64,000 nucleotides of DNA from Coenobita brevimanus (GCA_032717465.1 CM064713.1:13679360-13743359); one strand, 5' to 3'. Counted from the first letter of the stretch, positions 1 to 11,880 are shown. Notes: a model not told the origin generated them from the sequence alone. Translations and numbers: made by a program.

Positions 1-131
1 TTTAATAATATACATATATATGTATTAAAATAAGAAGAGGTGTAGATTTAAATCATCGGCGGCCAATCAGCAGCCGCGATTCAAACACACTCTACTTGCC
101 CCATACTTCTGAGCTGCACAGGTCAGTCAAA

Positions 132-251
132 TAGGGTATAGTCAAGTCTGCCTGATTAGCCATTTGAAAATCCATGATGGCGGCCATTATTCAAGATGGC
201 AGCCATAGTGACCTTCAAAAGTTTATTTTTCTTATAGATATTGATGTAGTT
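132..251 (+). repeat. left inverted terminal repeat of the FEN/PIN-like element
   Basis: This arm matches 4321-4444 in reverse complement with scattered mismatches and small indels, so the element is old. The best-preserved stretch is around 150-215, rich in ATGG/CCAT. Confidence 0.65.
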
Positions 252-788
252 GGTCAATCTGAATGATCATGGTGTCGATATGTATGTTTTCAAGCATGCT
301 CAGATGATTTTTTTATAGCTTTAAGTCCATTGAAACATTTATATCAACATAAAATAACACTTTTAGTTAAAAAAAAAAAATAATAAGAGTACTCACTATT
401 AGCACTGATTCCTGTGGCTTCTCCTGACAGTACATCATTGTGCATTTACTGCTGTTCACATAGGCAGCTGCAGAGTGCTGAGCAGGAAAGTCCAGAGTGA
501 AAGCCTTTGTATCTCTGGTTGCAGTCTTTCTTACAGGAACATTTGGTCAGCTCCAGACAGTATGTCGCAATCGGGGGAAGAGTCGTTCAAAGTATCTGCC
601 ATGCCTCTCCCTCTGCATCCATCTCCAGTTGACGGGACTGTTGGTTTCTGGATTGGAGATTGTTGCCTAACCCCAGATACCAGCCTGGAAGGCAGCCCAC
701 TCTGCAAATACCTTAAGGGCTGCCTGGGTTGGTGGAATGGAGTCATATGATCTCAGCGTGCGGCACAAGATATTTAGTCTTGCCTCAT

Positions 789-1629
789 CTACGCCAGTGG
801 CTGCACTAGATCTGTCGTACATGAAGGCAACAAATCTGTCCAGCTTCTGCAGGTCAGCATCAGCAACTGTTGTTGAACATTGGCTGAGTTTGGCGAATGT
901 TTCTGAAACGTCATCACAGACATTCCTTGTGTGCCATGCAACTTTCCTTTCCCACGGAAGCCAGACACAGCGTCACAGCCAGTGAAAGCATGAAAGTATA
1001 GGACCCCACTAGCTCTCTTAAGCCCTATCGCAGAAACTACATCATGAACTGCAATCCATTGATGACTGGCTCCTTGGCCAAAGGCAATACACTTGTTATC
1101 AAGACCAAGCTCCTGTAGTGATGGCAGTGCTGATACTGCTATGACGACCACGTCAGTGTCATTGGCTTTGATGACGAGGGACTTGCTACCATCAATTGCT
1201 ACATCCAAGCATGCTCAAATATTTATGTGTCTGCTTCCTCATGACAGCATGCAGCCACAGCTTCTAGGGACTTCTCTGTGTTGCTAACGGCATCTCCTTT
1301 TGTCACAACCACCGTGCTTGTCGTCTGTGTTTCACACATTTTCTCCCCGAGAAAATGGAATAGTTCTGTCTTGTTTTTGTCATCTCACAGAAAGCTTCTC
1401 CAGTTTTGGGGAGTCTTACTGGTCCCTGTAACTCTTCTCCTGATCCCGTGTCCTCGTTTCGACCTGGTTTCAGACTTCAGACTTAACTTTTTGTACACAT
1501 CAAACACTACATCCACCCTATTGTATTTGGCACCATAGAATTCCACTTTGGGCAGGATATCTTCTCTGGCATAGACATCAAAAGTCCTTGAGGTGCGTGG
1601 AGGCAGGGCATTGATCAGTGCTGAGCCAT

Positions 1630-1663
<34 letters not shown>

Positions 1664-4050
1664 GTGTCCGACTCTGGGCATAGGCTTCACAGCCTGCTAT
1701 CAAGGCCCAGCAGTCCTTCTACATACCATACACCTCTACATGTCACCACTTCGGCGCTAACACCCACCGTCCATATTGAATACATGCTAGGGCTGTCTCA
1801 TACAGGACTGGTGTATTGGTATTAGCGGGGGTATTTTTACGACATGTCGGCGGGTCTTCTGGTAGATCAGTAAAGCCTGATTTAATGAAATTCAAATCCT
1901 TAAACTGTTCCCTGCCCCAGTCGGGATTTGAACCTGGGTCCGTTAGGACCGCACGATGATGGCACCTCCATGTGATTCTCTCTCTCTCTGCAGCATTCAC
2001 TTTTGCTTGAAGAATTTCAGCCAGCTGTGACTTCTGACATGCATGAAGCTTGCCATTGTCACTGAGGGAGACAGGAGCTGACTGGTTCTCATGCTTGAAG
2101 AATTCTTGCAAGTCACACTGTCTGTTCTGACTGGAGATGAAGAGTCGCGAGAACAGCTGACAGTCATCTTTCAGTAGGTTTTCTTTGGAACTGCTAACAA
2201 CATGGTCATGTATGAAGAAGGAGGATCTGTTTTTCTTGACTGGATGGTGGAACAGACGTTTATCTTCATTCCCTAGTCCCTCTAAGAATGACTGGAATTG
2301 CTCTTTTCCTCCGTCATGGTGTGTACCAACCATTTTAGCAAGATCTGGATCTACAATTCTCTTTGTGTCAAACGCCAGACTGTCAGATGAATCTTCTTGG
2401 AAAGGGTTGCCCATCTCCCGTAGCACCTTGGTATGTGCTTCCACCTTCTCAAAGAAAGACTTCTGTGCACTCTGAATCTGTTCATGATGTCGGCTGCTGG
2501 TGGTGGCTCCATCTTTTGCACCTCATGCAGCTTCATATCCAGCAACAAGACGATTCACTTCAGGTCCGTCCACCATCCACCTTCGAAGTGCTGCTGGATC
2601 CTCAGTCAACCCAATTGCTCCTCCATCGCCTTTAATCACTTTATTGTTTTGTTCATTTGCTTGATCAAAAGCAGTGCCAGAGAACTCTATCTGTTGTGGA
2701 CAACAAAGTTCCCCTTGTGGAACTCCCTCGCTACCTCTGGATGTTGTTGCTCAAGGCACATCATGTCTCGATGGTGAATTGGAAGCCATCGGGCATAATT
2801 AACATTGTTGTTTGCAAAGAAGTAGGGGGTCAACTCTGAGAGTGTTTCAAGGTAGAGTTTGAAATTGTCTTCCCTAACTGAGCGGATCAACATGAAGATG
2901 GTGAGCTCCACGTCCAGCTCAAGGTTCCAGAATTGGAACTGTGGACTCTCAAGCCTTCGTTGTTTACACCAGTCTTCGAAGCTCAAAGTTGACCTTTCAG
3001 ACTCATCACAGCAGTACCCCTGGTATGCCTCCTTCATCAGTTTGTACAAGCTGTATGATGTGATTTGATGTGCTAGTTTGACTTAGTTACACTTGGTACA
3101 GACAGAAAAGCCTCTTCAGTACCAGATGAAGCCACTCCTGCTTCAACAAGGGAACCAAACCAATCCAACAACTGTATTGTAGTAGCGTTCCTAGTGATCT
3201 CAGTGCAGCCATCTCTATGTGAAGTCCCCTGAACATAATAACATACTTGTCTTCTCCATACTCAGGCCAATGCCACTGGATTTGTTTTGTCAGGGAATAC
3301 AGTGGCTGGTCTGCAGCTGTGACTGAGATCTGACCTGGGTGCAGAAAAGCCACTGTATCACAAACCTTTTCCATGACATGCCTGACGGTTGCCACAGAGT
3401 GTGCCTGATCTCGAAGCAGGGGCAGCAGAGACGTAATTCTCACTTCAAATGACTGACTCCTCTTCTGTGCTACACGGTGAGCTGTCCACGTGATGCAGAC
3501 TTCATCAGCCACTTCCTCAGCGAGCAAGACCTCTTCCAACCAAGCAAACTCTTCCTGCAGGTGTGGCTGGATTGACTCAGGTGCTGGCAGTGACTGACGT
3601 GCTGCCCAAGGGAGGACTGGGATTCTTCATAATATAAGCTGGTCGGACGTTGGTGATTGCCTTTGGAAGCTCATGAACTTTCTTGACCATCGTATCTGCA
3701 TTCCGTCTGAGTAACTCACGCTCCTCACCAGCCTGCTCAGGAATGTTGGAAGATGGACACACTGGTCCATGGAAGGACGTTTTGGCCGTAGTCGCAGTGA
3801 GGTTGTGGTCAATGTTGTCCACTGCTGGAGTCGTGAACAACTGCTTCCTCAAGACTGGTGGATACACCACTGCATCAGCTAACTCTGAACCCCATGCTGG
3901 GTTGCACAGCAGTGATGCCACCAGTGTGCCCTGGTAGTGCCCGACAATCACTCCCTCACATGCTGAGACCTTTTGCACGCAACCCTCACCTAGTTTTGCC
4001 CTCGAGCCAGTGAGGTGCACCAGGGTATGGTTGTTGCTGTGTACATGCAA
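789..4050 (-). pseudogene. broken gene of a multicopy family with FEN1/PIN-like acidic motifs
   Basis: Minus-strand frames at 3577-4050, 3087-3539, 2687-3049, 1743-2444, 1385-1637 and 789-1208 read in order as one protein. I recognise the family as a large multicopy uncharacterised protein of fishes, cnidarians and arthropods. Diagnostic pieces are DNIDHN near 3815, YGEDKYVIMFRGLHIEMA near 3250, ARWLPIHHRDM near 2780, GSALINALPPRTS near 1600 and FHAFTGCD near 985. Near the C-terminus three acidic motifs occur in order: HEEADT (about 1225-1242), DTDVVV (about 1147-1161) and GCD (about 970). This order resembles the active-site carboxylates of FEN1/PIN nucleases, which is my inference. Frameshifts, in-frame stops and a SINE insertion break the gene, so it is not expected to make full-length protein. 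Confidence 0.7.
1638..1967 (-). mobile_element. tRNA-derived SINE inserted in the FEN/PIN-like gene
   Basis: Read on the minus strand, this ~330-base insert starts just before a pol III B-box-like GGTTCAAATCC (1924-1934) and ends in a poly-A run (T run at 1636-1663 on plus). It is flanked by near-identical 10-12-base copies, CCATGTATGATT at 1626-1637 and CCATGTGATT at 1968-1977, which look like a target-site duplication with a 2-base indel. Host coding resumes on both sides. An A-box is less clear. Confidence 0.65.
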
Positions 4051-4320
4051 CTTCTAGGAGCCATAGGTGAGCTGGGCCAGTGATAAGGACCAGTATCAGC
4101 AGTCCATGTAAAACATGTGGCTGAATGCTGAAACAAAGGTACTTCCTCTACCCCTAGGACCCTACACCCTATGTTTATATTAGTAGCTGCTGATGTGTAC
4201 AATGTTGCAAGCCAGCAAGCCATGCACTCAGGAAAAAACATAAAACCAGTCATAAATAAGACAAATATATATACGAGAGTATCAAAAATAGAAAAAAAAT
4301 CATATGAACGTGCTTGAAAA

Positions 4321-4444
4321 CATACATCAATTTCTATTGTTTAAAAATCATCTTTCGAAGGTCAATTTGGCAGCCATGTTGAAAAATGGTCGCCATCTTG
4401 GATTTCCAAATGGCCAATCAGGCAGATTTAACAAGTAGCCCCTA
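4321..4444 (-). repeat. right inverted terminal repeat of the FEN/PIN-like element
   Basis: Reverse-complement partner of 132-251. It ends in CCCTA at 4440-4444, corresponding to TAGGG at 132. Confidence 0.65.
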
Positions 4445-4486
4445 GGGTATGATCATGCCAAAATTCTTGCTTGTATCACCACTTGC

Positions 4487-4582
4487 TCACTCTCATCTTA
4501 AATGTCGGGACCAACTGCCTAGTCCCGGGCTCCTACGCTCTTCATGGGGCAATGTAGGATTGGATGATGGATGGGTGGATGG
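4487..4582 (+). mobile_element. 5'-truncated GGAT-tailed SINE copy
   Basis: This copy matches the 3' half of a SINE found again at 34092-34312, 50090-50237, 52306-52622 and 57857-58070. It carries the shared core with GGGACCAACT and CCCGGGCTCCTAC and ends in a GGAT-type tail. A 12-base duplication, ATCACCACTTGC, flanks it at 4475-4486 and 4583-4594. The duplication and 5' truncation show insertion by LINE-type target-primed reverse transcription. Confidence 0.8.
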
Positions 4583-4821
4583 ATCACCACTTGCAAGATT
4601 TTTTCATTACCCGCTCTACTATTTATTTCCTGTCCTCCAAGTGCCAAACAGACGAGTTGGCAGTCCGTTGCCAACTCGTCTGTTTGTGGTCCATGAACCT
4701 CCTGCCCAGCACTTTGCAACCCACTCACCGGTAACAGGCGCTGTGGCAGTTCCCTACAGTTCAGTGAATCCTGGCCATTTCCGTTAACTTTATATTTCTT
4801 TACTTACTAAGAGTTATTATA

Positions 4822-4822
<1 letters not shown>

Positions 4823-4900
<78 letters not shown>
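4823..4900. repeat. TA microsatellite
   Basis: About 77 bases of uninterrupted alternating TA directly before a tRNA-like SINE head. Confidence 0.95.
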
Positions 4901-4902
<2 letters not shown>

Positions 4903-5078
4903 CCGTGGCTCAGTGGGTTAGAGCGCTCCGCTCTGACCGAAGGGTCGGAGGATCGAATCCACCTAAGGGTCATTGGAAGACATCAGGAAGGGCATCCGGT
5001 CATAAAATGCTATACGCTCCAATCCAAAGTCCTCTACCCAGGGGCAACACCTTAGCCTTTCGGGGATATCTGGTTTAA

Positions 5079-5080
<2 letters not shown>
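4901..5080 (+). mobile_element. tRNA-derived SINE with intact-looking A and B boxes
   Basis: The first 60 bases resemble a tRNA: A-box TGGCTCAGTGGG at 4906-4917 and B-box GGATCGAATCC at 4950-4960, about 33 bases apart. The body contains GAAGGGCATCCGGTCAT, a sequence style common in the LINE-derived tails of invertebrate SINEs. It runs into a TA array, so the tail is probably TA-rich. It is not a functional tRNA gene because no acceptor stem pairs at the expected 3' position. Which LINE supplies the tail is not clear from this window. Confidence 0.65.

Positions 5081-5081
<1 letters not shown>

Positions 5082-5115
<34 letters not shown>
5082..5115. repeat. TA microsatellite
   Basis: Alternating TA between the SINE body and the TSD of the downstream RTE-like LINE. 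Confidence 0.9.
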
Positions 5116-5120
<5 letters not shown>

Positions 5121-5126
5121 CTCAGA

Positions 5127-7699
5127 GTGAGAGAAGAGATCTGGACAAATGTGGAAGTGTGCATGGAAAAGTTTGGAAGGAATGAGAGAGTGTTTTTGAT
5201 CGGTGATATGAATGGTAAAGTAGGGAATGTGAGGGTGGATGGAATAGTTGGTGAGTGGGGTGTGCCTGCTGAGATAGATGAGAATGGCAGTGCGTTAGTG
5301 GACATTTGTGCTGGGAGGGGGGTGGTGATAGCCAATACCCTCTTCAAGCACAATATGATCCACAGGTATACATGGCGAGTGATGAGAAGGGTGGGTGGTG
5401 AACTGAATGAAAGGAAGGCAATGATTGATTATGTATGTGTGGATGAAAGGATGCGAAAATGTGTAATGGATGCAAGAGCTTATAGAGGTTGGGGGAGTGG
5501 ACTTTCTGACCACTACTTGGTGGTGGCCAGAATTAAGATCCAATTAGGATGGAGAAATAGAAGGGAAGGACGGGAAGAAGGAGTATTTGTAAGGAGTGTG
5601 GAAAGGTTACAAGCGGATGAGAAAAAGGCAGAGTATGAGAGAAGTGGAGGAACGATTGGGCATATATAAATTGGAGCAGATGGGGGACGTGGAAGGTGTG
5701 TGTACAGAAGAAATATGTGCAAAATGTGATGTGGTGTGTGGGATGAGGAGAAGAGGGAGGGGTGTGCAAGGAACAGCGTGGTGGACTGAAGAGGTGAGAC
5801 AGGCTGTGGCACAAAAGAAGAAAGCATACAATGAATGGATGAGAAATGGGGGCGTGGAAAAAGCTGAGAGGCGGAAGAGGGAGTTATATGTAGAAAGAAA
5901 GAGAGAGGTGAAAAGATTAGTAAGAGAGAGTAAGAAGTGAGCGGATGAGGAATTTGGAAGGAACTTGAGTGTAAAATGGAGGGACTGTAAGAAAATGTTC
6001 TGGAATGAGGTGAAAAGAGTAAGACAGGGTGAAACTGAAGTTAGCAGGGGAGAGAAAGATAAAAATGGTAGATTACTAGTGGAGAAGGGAGAAAAAGTGA
6101 GCAGACGGAGAGAATACTTTAAGGAATTGTTGAACATAGAGGATGGAAGTAATGCGAGTATAAGTGGCTGGGGAATGGCTGGGAGAAGGAGGGAGGTGAG
6201 AAGACAGGAAGAAATCAGTAGGATAGAAGTTGTGAAAGCAATGAAGAAAGTTAAATTGGGGAAAGCCCCAGGAATTGATGGAGTGTGTGGTGAAATGCTG
6301 AAGCATGGGGGAGAGATAGTAGTAGAATGGATGTGGAAGATGTGCAGATTGGCCTGGGAGGAAGGTAGAGTCCCGGAGGATTGGAAGTCAGGTATAATCA
6401 TTCCCTTGTACAAAGGAAAAGGGGAAAAAGAAGTGTGTGGTAATCACAGGGGCATCTGTCTTCTTAGTATAATAGGAAAAGTGTATAGTAGGATACTTAT
6501 TGACAGTTAGAGAAAGAACAGAGGAATTAGTTGGAGAAGACCAGGGAGGCTTTAGGAAGGGAAGAGGTTGTGTAGATCAGATATTCATTCTTAGATCTTT
6601 AGTGGAAAAGTTTCTAGAGAAGGGAAAGAAGTTGTATGTGGCTTTCATGGATTTGCAGAAAGCATATGACAGGGTGGAGAGACAAGGATTGTGGAAAGTA
6701 TTAAGAATATATGGAGTAGATGGGAAGTTGTTGAATGCTGTGAAGAGTATGTATGATGGTGCTAAGGCTGCAGTGCGTGTGGATTGTGAACTGAGCGAAT
6801 TTTTCTCGTTGAAGGTTGGGTTGAAACAGGGATGTGCCATGTCTCCATGGTTGTTCAGTCTGTACATGGATGGGGTAATAAAAGAGGTACAAGGTAGGGT
6901 AGTGGCCCTGGTGAGAGAGGGTAGTGTTTGGAAACTCCCTGTACTGTTGTTTGCAGATGATACTGTGTTGTTGGGTAAAGACGAAGGAGAGCTGCAAGGC
7001 TTGGTGGATGAGTTTGGGAGAGTGTGTAAGAAACGGAATCTAAAGGTGAATGTAGGGAAGAGTAAAGTGATGGTCTTTGAGAGAGGTGAAATCAGTGAAT
7101 GTACAGCGAGGTTGGATGGTGAGTAATTGGAAAAGGTGAGTACGTTTAAGTACTTGGATAGTGTGATGAGTAAGGATGGAGGTTTGAAGGGTGAAGTGCT
7201 TGAAAGGGTACAGCAGGGAAGAAAGGTTGCTGGTTCCTTGAAAGCAGTGATAAGAAGCAGGGAAGTGAGCATGGAAGTGAAAAAGTTACTACATGACAGT
7301 ATTGTGATGCCAACTCTAACGTATGGAAGTGAAGCTTGGACGTTGCTGGAAGGACACAAGTCAAGAGTGAGAACAGTGGAAATGAGTTATTTAAGAGGAG
7401 CCTGTGGAGTCACATGGAGAGACAGGCTGACAAATGAGGATATAAAGGAGCGTTGTGGTGTGGATGTGGATGTGATAGGAAGCGTTAGGAGGAATACACT
7501 GAGGTGGTTTGGCCATGTGGAGAGGATGGAGGGTGAGAGACTGACAAAGAGAGTGTATGTGAGTGAGGTGGAGGGGGGAAGAGGGAGGGGGAGGCCGAGG
7601 ATGAGATGGAAGGATGAGGTGGAGAGGTATATGAGAGAGGGGGCTGTGAGTTGGAAGCGGGGCAGTGAAATGGTGGGGGACAGGGCGACGTGGAGGTGA
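5127..7699 (+). pseudogene. RTE-like LINE ORF2: endonuclease C-terminus plus reverse transcriptase, broken
   Basis: Frames 5127-5669, 5596-5940, 5965-6510, 6500-7126 and 7127-7699 form one ORF2. The endonuclease part shows GDMNGKVGN near 5205 and LSDHYLVVAR near 5505. The reverse transcriptase shows KAPGIDGVCGEMLK near 6265, QGGFRKGRGCVDQIF near 6545, FMDLQKAYDRV near 6650 and the catalytic FADD near 6950. The C-terminal segment has LRWFGHVERM near 7500 and RGRGRPRMRW near 7590, typical of RTE-group elements. Disruptions against copy 2 are a frameshift near 5650, a TGA at 5938, a 2-base loss near 6507, a TAA at 7124 and a 12-base in-frame deletion near 6903. It cannot mobilise itself. Confidence 0.85.
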
Positions 7700-7757
7700 T
7701 TTGTTTGTGGCCACCCCGAACGGGCTTGAGGCGTCTGGCAATAGATAGATAGCTAGA
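5127..7757 (+). mobile_element. 5'-truncated RTE-like LINE copy 1 with GATA tail and 11-bp TSD
   Basis: This is a non-LTR retrotransposon fragment starting inside the endonuclease domain and ending at GAGGCGTCTGGCAATA followed by GATA repeats. TAGAACTCAGA occurs at both edges (5116-5126 and 7758-7768), a clear target-site duplication. It is about 85-95% similar by eye to the more complete copy at 30600-33785. Orientation, truncation and tail show normal target-primed insertion. Confidence 0.9.
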
Positions 7758-7916
7758 TAGAACTCAGATTGTGCCTTGATATCCTACCACCATGCTGCTG
7801 GTGCCAACACTGGAGGAAACAGTCATCAGAGGCCACTAAGGACTAATGAAGTGTTAGCAAACAGTAAGGAGTGGGATACGGAAATGGGTGTTACGAAAAT
7901 GTTAATGTAAAACCCA

Positions 7917-7970
7917 TAGTGGTGATGGTGGTGATGGTGGTGATGGTGGTGGTGGTGGTGGTGGTAGTAG
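7917..7970 (+). repeat. GGT/GATGGT microsatellite
   Basis: Tandem GGTGAT units passing into pure GGT; the reading frames in it are low-complexity and not genes. Confidence 0.9.
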
Positions 7971-7996
7971 CTGTTCTGAAACGGGTCCCGTTTGGA

Positions 7997-8034
7997 CAAG
8001 TGCTTTGCGGCCTGCCAGGGCCACAAAGCACTTG
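7997..8034. repeat. short inverted repeat (hairpin)
   Basis: CAAGTGCTTTG (7997-8007) pairs with CAAAGCACTTG (8024-8034); GGCC pairs inside the loop extend the stem. Confidence 0.8.
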
Positions 8035-8248
8035 CCCCAACGTGAAGCGTGGTTCTGGGATGGCTCCAGTGTGAACAAGTACTAAGCTACCTAACAGCTC
8101 CGCGAGGCTCTTGTCCCTATATCTATAGCCAGGCGCCTCAATCCCTTAAGGGGTAACCATAAACAAATCGTCTCCATGTCGCCTTGTTCCCTGCCATTTC
8201 GCAGCCCTCCCTCAGTTCACACAACCCTTTCTCATAAACCTTTCCACT

Positions 8249-10005
8249 TCATCCCTGCATCTCATCCTCGGTCTCCTCCTTCACCTCACTCAAATACACT
8301 CTCCTCGTTAGTCTCTCGCTCTCCATCCTCCCCACATGACCAAACCACCTCAGTGTATTTCTTCTAATGCTTCCTATCACATCCACATCCACACCACAGC
8401 GCTCCTTCTCTTCTTCATTTTTCAGCCTGTCTCTCCTTGTAACTCCACAAGCTCCTCTCAAATAACCCATTTCCACTGCTCTCACTCTTGAATTGTGTCC
8501 TTCCAAAAAGGTCCAAGCTTCACTTCCATATGTTTGAGTTGGTATCATAATACTATCAGCCAGCATCTTTTTTACTCCCATGCCCACTTTCCTATTCCTT
8601 ATCAGTGCTTTCAAAGAACCAGCAATCATTTTTCCTTGTTGTATCCTTTCATGGACTTCATCCTCTAAATTTCCATCCTTACTCATAACACTACCCAAGT
8701 ACTTAAGCGCACTCACATTTTCCATTTCTCATCATCCAGCCTAACTGTACATTCAGTGACTTCATTTCTCTAGAAGACCACAACTTTACTCTTCCCTACA
8801 TTCACCTTTAGATTCCGTTTCTTACACGCTCTCCCAAATTCATTCAGTAAGCTTTGCAGTTCCCCTTCGTCCTCACTTACCAATACCACATAATCTGGAA
8901 ACAACAGAATAGGAAGATTCCAAACGCTGCCCTCTCTCATTAGGGCCGCTCCAGCATCCACTGTCCTTAATATTTTCCACATTCCTTGTCTATCCACTCT
9001 GTCATATGCGAAATCCATGAAGGCTGCATACAACGTCTTTCTCATTTCTTGAAACATTTCTACTAAAGATCTTAGGACGAATATCTGACCTACACAACCT
9101 CTCCCCTTCCTAACACCTCCCTGCCCTTCTGCAGCTAATTCCTCTGTTATTTCGCTAACTGTCAATAAGTATCTTATATCCTACCATAAACTTATCCTAT
9201 TACACTAAGAAGACAAAATTAATAATGTCCCTATGAATACCACACACTTCTTTTTTCTTTTTTCCCTTGTACAGGGGAATAATTCTACCCGACTTCCAAT
9301 CCTCCGGGACTCTACCTTCCTCCCAGGGCAGTCTGCACATCTTCTACATCCACTCCACTGCTATCTCTCCCAACCTTTAGCATTTCACCACACACTCCAT
9401 CAATTCCCTGAGCTTTCCCCATCTTAACTTTCTTCATTGCTTCCACTACTTCCATCCTACTGGTCTCTTCCTCCCTTCCCATCTCCCTCCTTCTCCCAGC
9501 CATTCCCCACCCACTTATACTCGCACTACTTTCATTTTCTATGTTTAAGTGTTCTCTCCATCTGCTCACTTTTTTTTCCATCTCCACTAGCAATCTACCA
9601 TTTACATCTCTCCATTACCAAACTCTTTATCATCCTAACACTTTACTTCCTTCCCTAATATTTTTATATTATCTCCTCTTTACATTCGATTCCTTCCAAA
9701 TTCCTCATCCACTGTCTTCTTACTCTTACTAACCTTTTCACCTCTCTTTTTCTCCATATATAACTCTTTATTTCACATCTTAACTTCATGCCTCTGCATA
9801 CCATCCACTCACTATATGCTTTCGTTTTTTGCATCACAGCTTGTCTCACCTCTTCATTCCACGATGCCGTTCCTTGCACCACGTTTCGTCTTCTCTTCAC
9901 CCCACACATCACCTCACACGCTGCACAGATTTCTTCTGAATATCTTGCACACATCTTCCACCTCCGTACCTGCTCCAAATCATATTTACCCAATTGCTCC
10001 TCCAC
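8249..10005 (-). pseudogene. RTE-like LINE ORF2 fragments (linker, reverse transcriptase, C-terminus)
   Basis: Minus-strand pieces in order are [12 protein letters not shown] (from 10005), WREHLNIENESSASISGWGM (near 9560), KAQGIDGVCGEMLK (near 9400), EGQGGVRKGRGCVGQIF (near 9110), and KYLGSVMSKDG (near 8700) to the LRWFGHVGRM segment. The region around the catalytic FADD has decayed to FPDY (near 8895), so the active-site aspartates are lost, and roughly 200 bases of reverse transcriptase are deleted compared with 6700-6950. This copy is clearly older than copies 1 and 2. Confidence 0.8.
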
Positions 10006-10010
10006 TTCTT

Positions 10011-10985
<975 letters not shown>

Positions 10986-11044
10986 ACCACCAAGTGGTGT
11001 TCAGAAAGTCCACTTCCCCAACCTCTGTATGCTCTTGCATCCAT

Positions 11045-11636
11045 TACATACCTTTCTCACTCTGTCATCCACAAACCCATAGTCGATCACTGCCTTCCGT
11101 TCATCCAGTTCACCACCCACCTTTCTCATCACTCGCCACGTATACCTGTGTATCATTTAGTGCCTAAAGAGGGTATTGGCTGTCACCAACCCTCTTCCAG
11201 CACAAATGTCCACTAGAGCACTGCCATTCTCATCCACATCTGCAGGCACATCCCACTCACCAACTACTACATTCACCTTCACATTCCCTACTTTTCCATT
11301 CATATCTCGTCAAAATCGCTCATTCCTTTCAACTTTTCCTTGCACGCTTCCACATTTTCTAAGAACACTTCTTTCACTCTGCTTGCGTTGGCACACACAC
11401 ACACACAATCGTCCACGTTCGTAATCCTACTTTCAGTCTTACCCACACAATCCTAGTATCAACTGATCCATACTCTCCTTCCATCTCTTACGCATAAAAA
11501 TACATGCTTCCTCTTTTGCCCTGTCATTCTCACCTTTCCCGCACATTATACCCCATTCATACTCCCCCTCTCTCATCTCTCCATTTAATTTCAGTTAATC
11601 CATATATGTCCACTTTTGCACCCTCAAGCACCAAGG

Positions 11637-11694
<58 letters not shown>

Positions 11695-11740
11695 CCTCAT
11701 CATTCGCACCCTTTACATTCCATGTTGCAATCCGTATCGT
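11045..11740 (-). pseudogene. RTE-like LINE endonuclease domain, heavily decayed
   Basis: The minus strand encodes pieces matching 30810-31560: WNVKGANDEVEERE before the CT array, then fragments of the conserved GEWD(V)PADVDENGSALVD type near 11250 and MDARAYRGWGSGLSEHHLVVV at 11044-10980. No single frame covers it. The expected DMNGKVG catalytic block near 11300 is recognisable only in part. Confidence 0.65.
11640..11691. repeat. CT/GA microsatellite within the LINE endonuclease start
   Basis: Pure CT on plus. On minus it replaces the GAGAGAAAG seen at the same place in copy 2 (30852-30860), so a short GA-rich codon run has expanded. Confidence 0.95.
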
Positions 11741-11880
11741 GTCCTTTGTTCGGTCTTTGGTCGTCACCTGTTTGTCAGTCCTGGTCCGAGGCTTCTTGTG
11801 TGTATTTTTAGTTAGCTGTTTTCCTGGGAGAAGCACTAACCCCCCGCCAACCCACTTGTTGACACATAGGGAACAGGTGT

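Larger units (their letters stand above)
132..4444 (-). mobile_element. DNA-transposon-like unit with ~120-bp inverted ends carrying a FEN/PIN-like nuclease gene
   Basis: Positions 132-251 and the reverse complement of 4321-4444 align over about 120 bases. Both begin TAGGG, share TCTGCCTGATT, then a gene-like block of ATGGCGRCCATT type, and end near AATTGATGTA. Between them the minus strand holds one long broken gene. Inverted termini around a single multicopy-type gene are the architecture of a cut-and-paste transposon. I could not find a convincing target-site duplication, so the exact outer ends may be a few bases off. No DDE motif is visible; the only catalytic-looking residues are those of the nuclease-like domain. 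The name of the superfamily is not known to me. The inverted-repeat structure is seen directly; mobility is inference. Confidence 0.6.
7769..8114. other. inter-element spacer with GGT microsatellite and hairpin
   Basis: No gene is visible. It contains a GATGGT/GGT microsatellite (7917-7970) and an inverted repeat at 7997-8034. The flanking bases show weak further symmetry, so this could be a small foldback element. Confidence 0.5.

Noticed and set aside
475..985. Plus-strand frames over the FEN/PIN-like gene
   Set aside because: The conserved protein family is on the minus strand; these are antisense shadows.
4901..4975. Functional tRNA gene
   Set aside because: A and B boxes are present but no paired acceptor stem or proper 3' end follows; the sequence continues into a SINE body.
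5607..6413. Long open frames antisense to the RTE-like LINE (also 6577-7359, 28864-29349, 31539-32177)
   Set aside because: They are shadows of the purine-rich sense strand: Ser/Pro/Leu-rich, recur at every LINE copy and show no domain.
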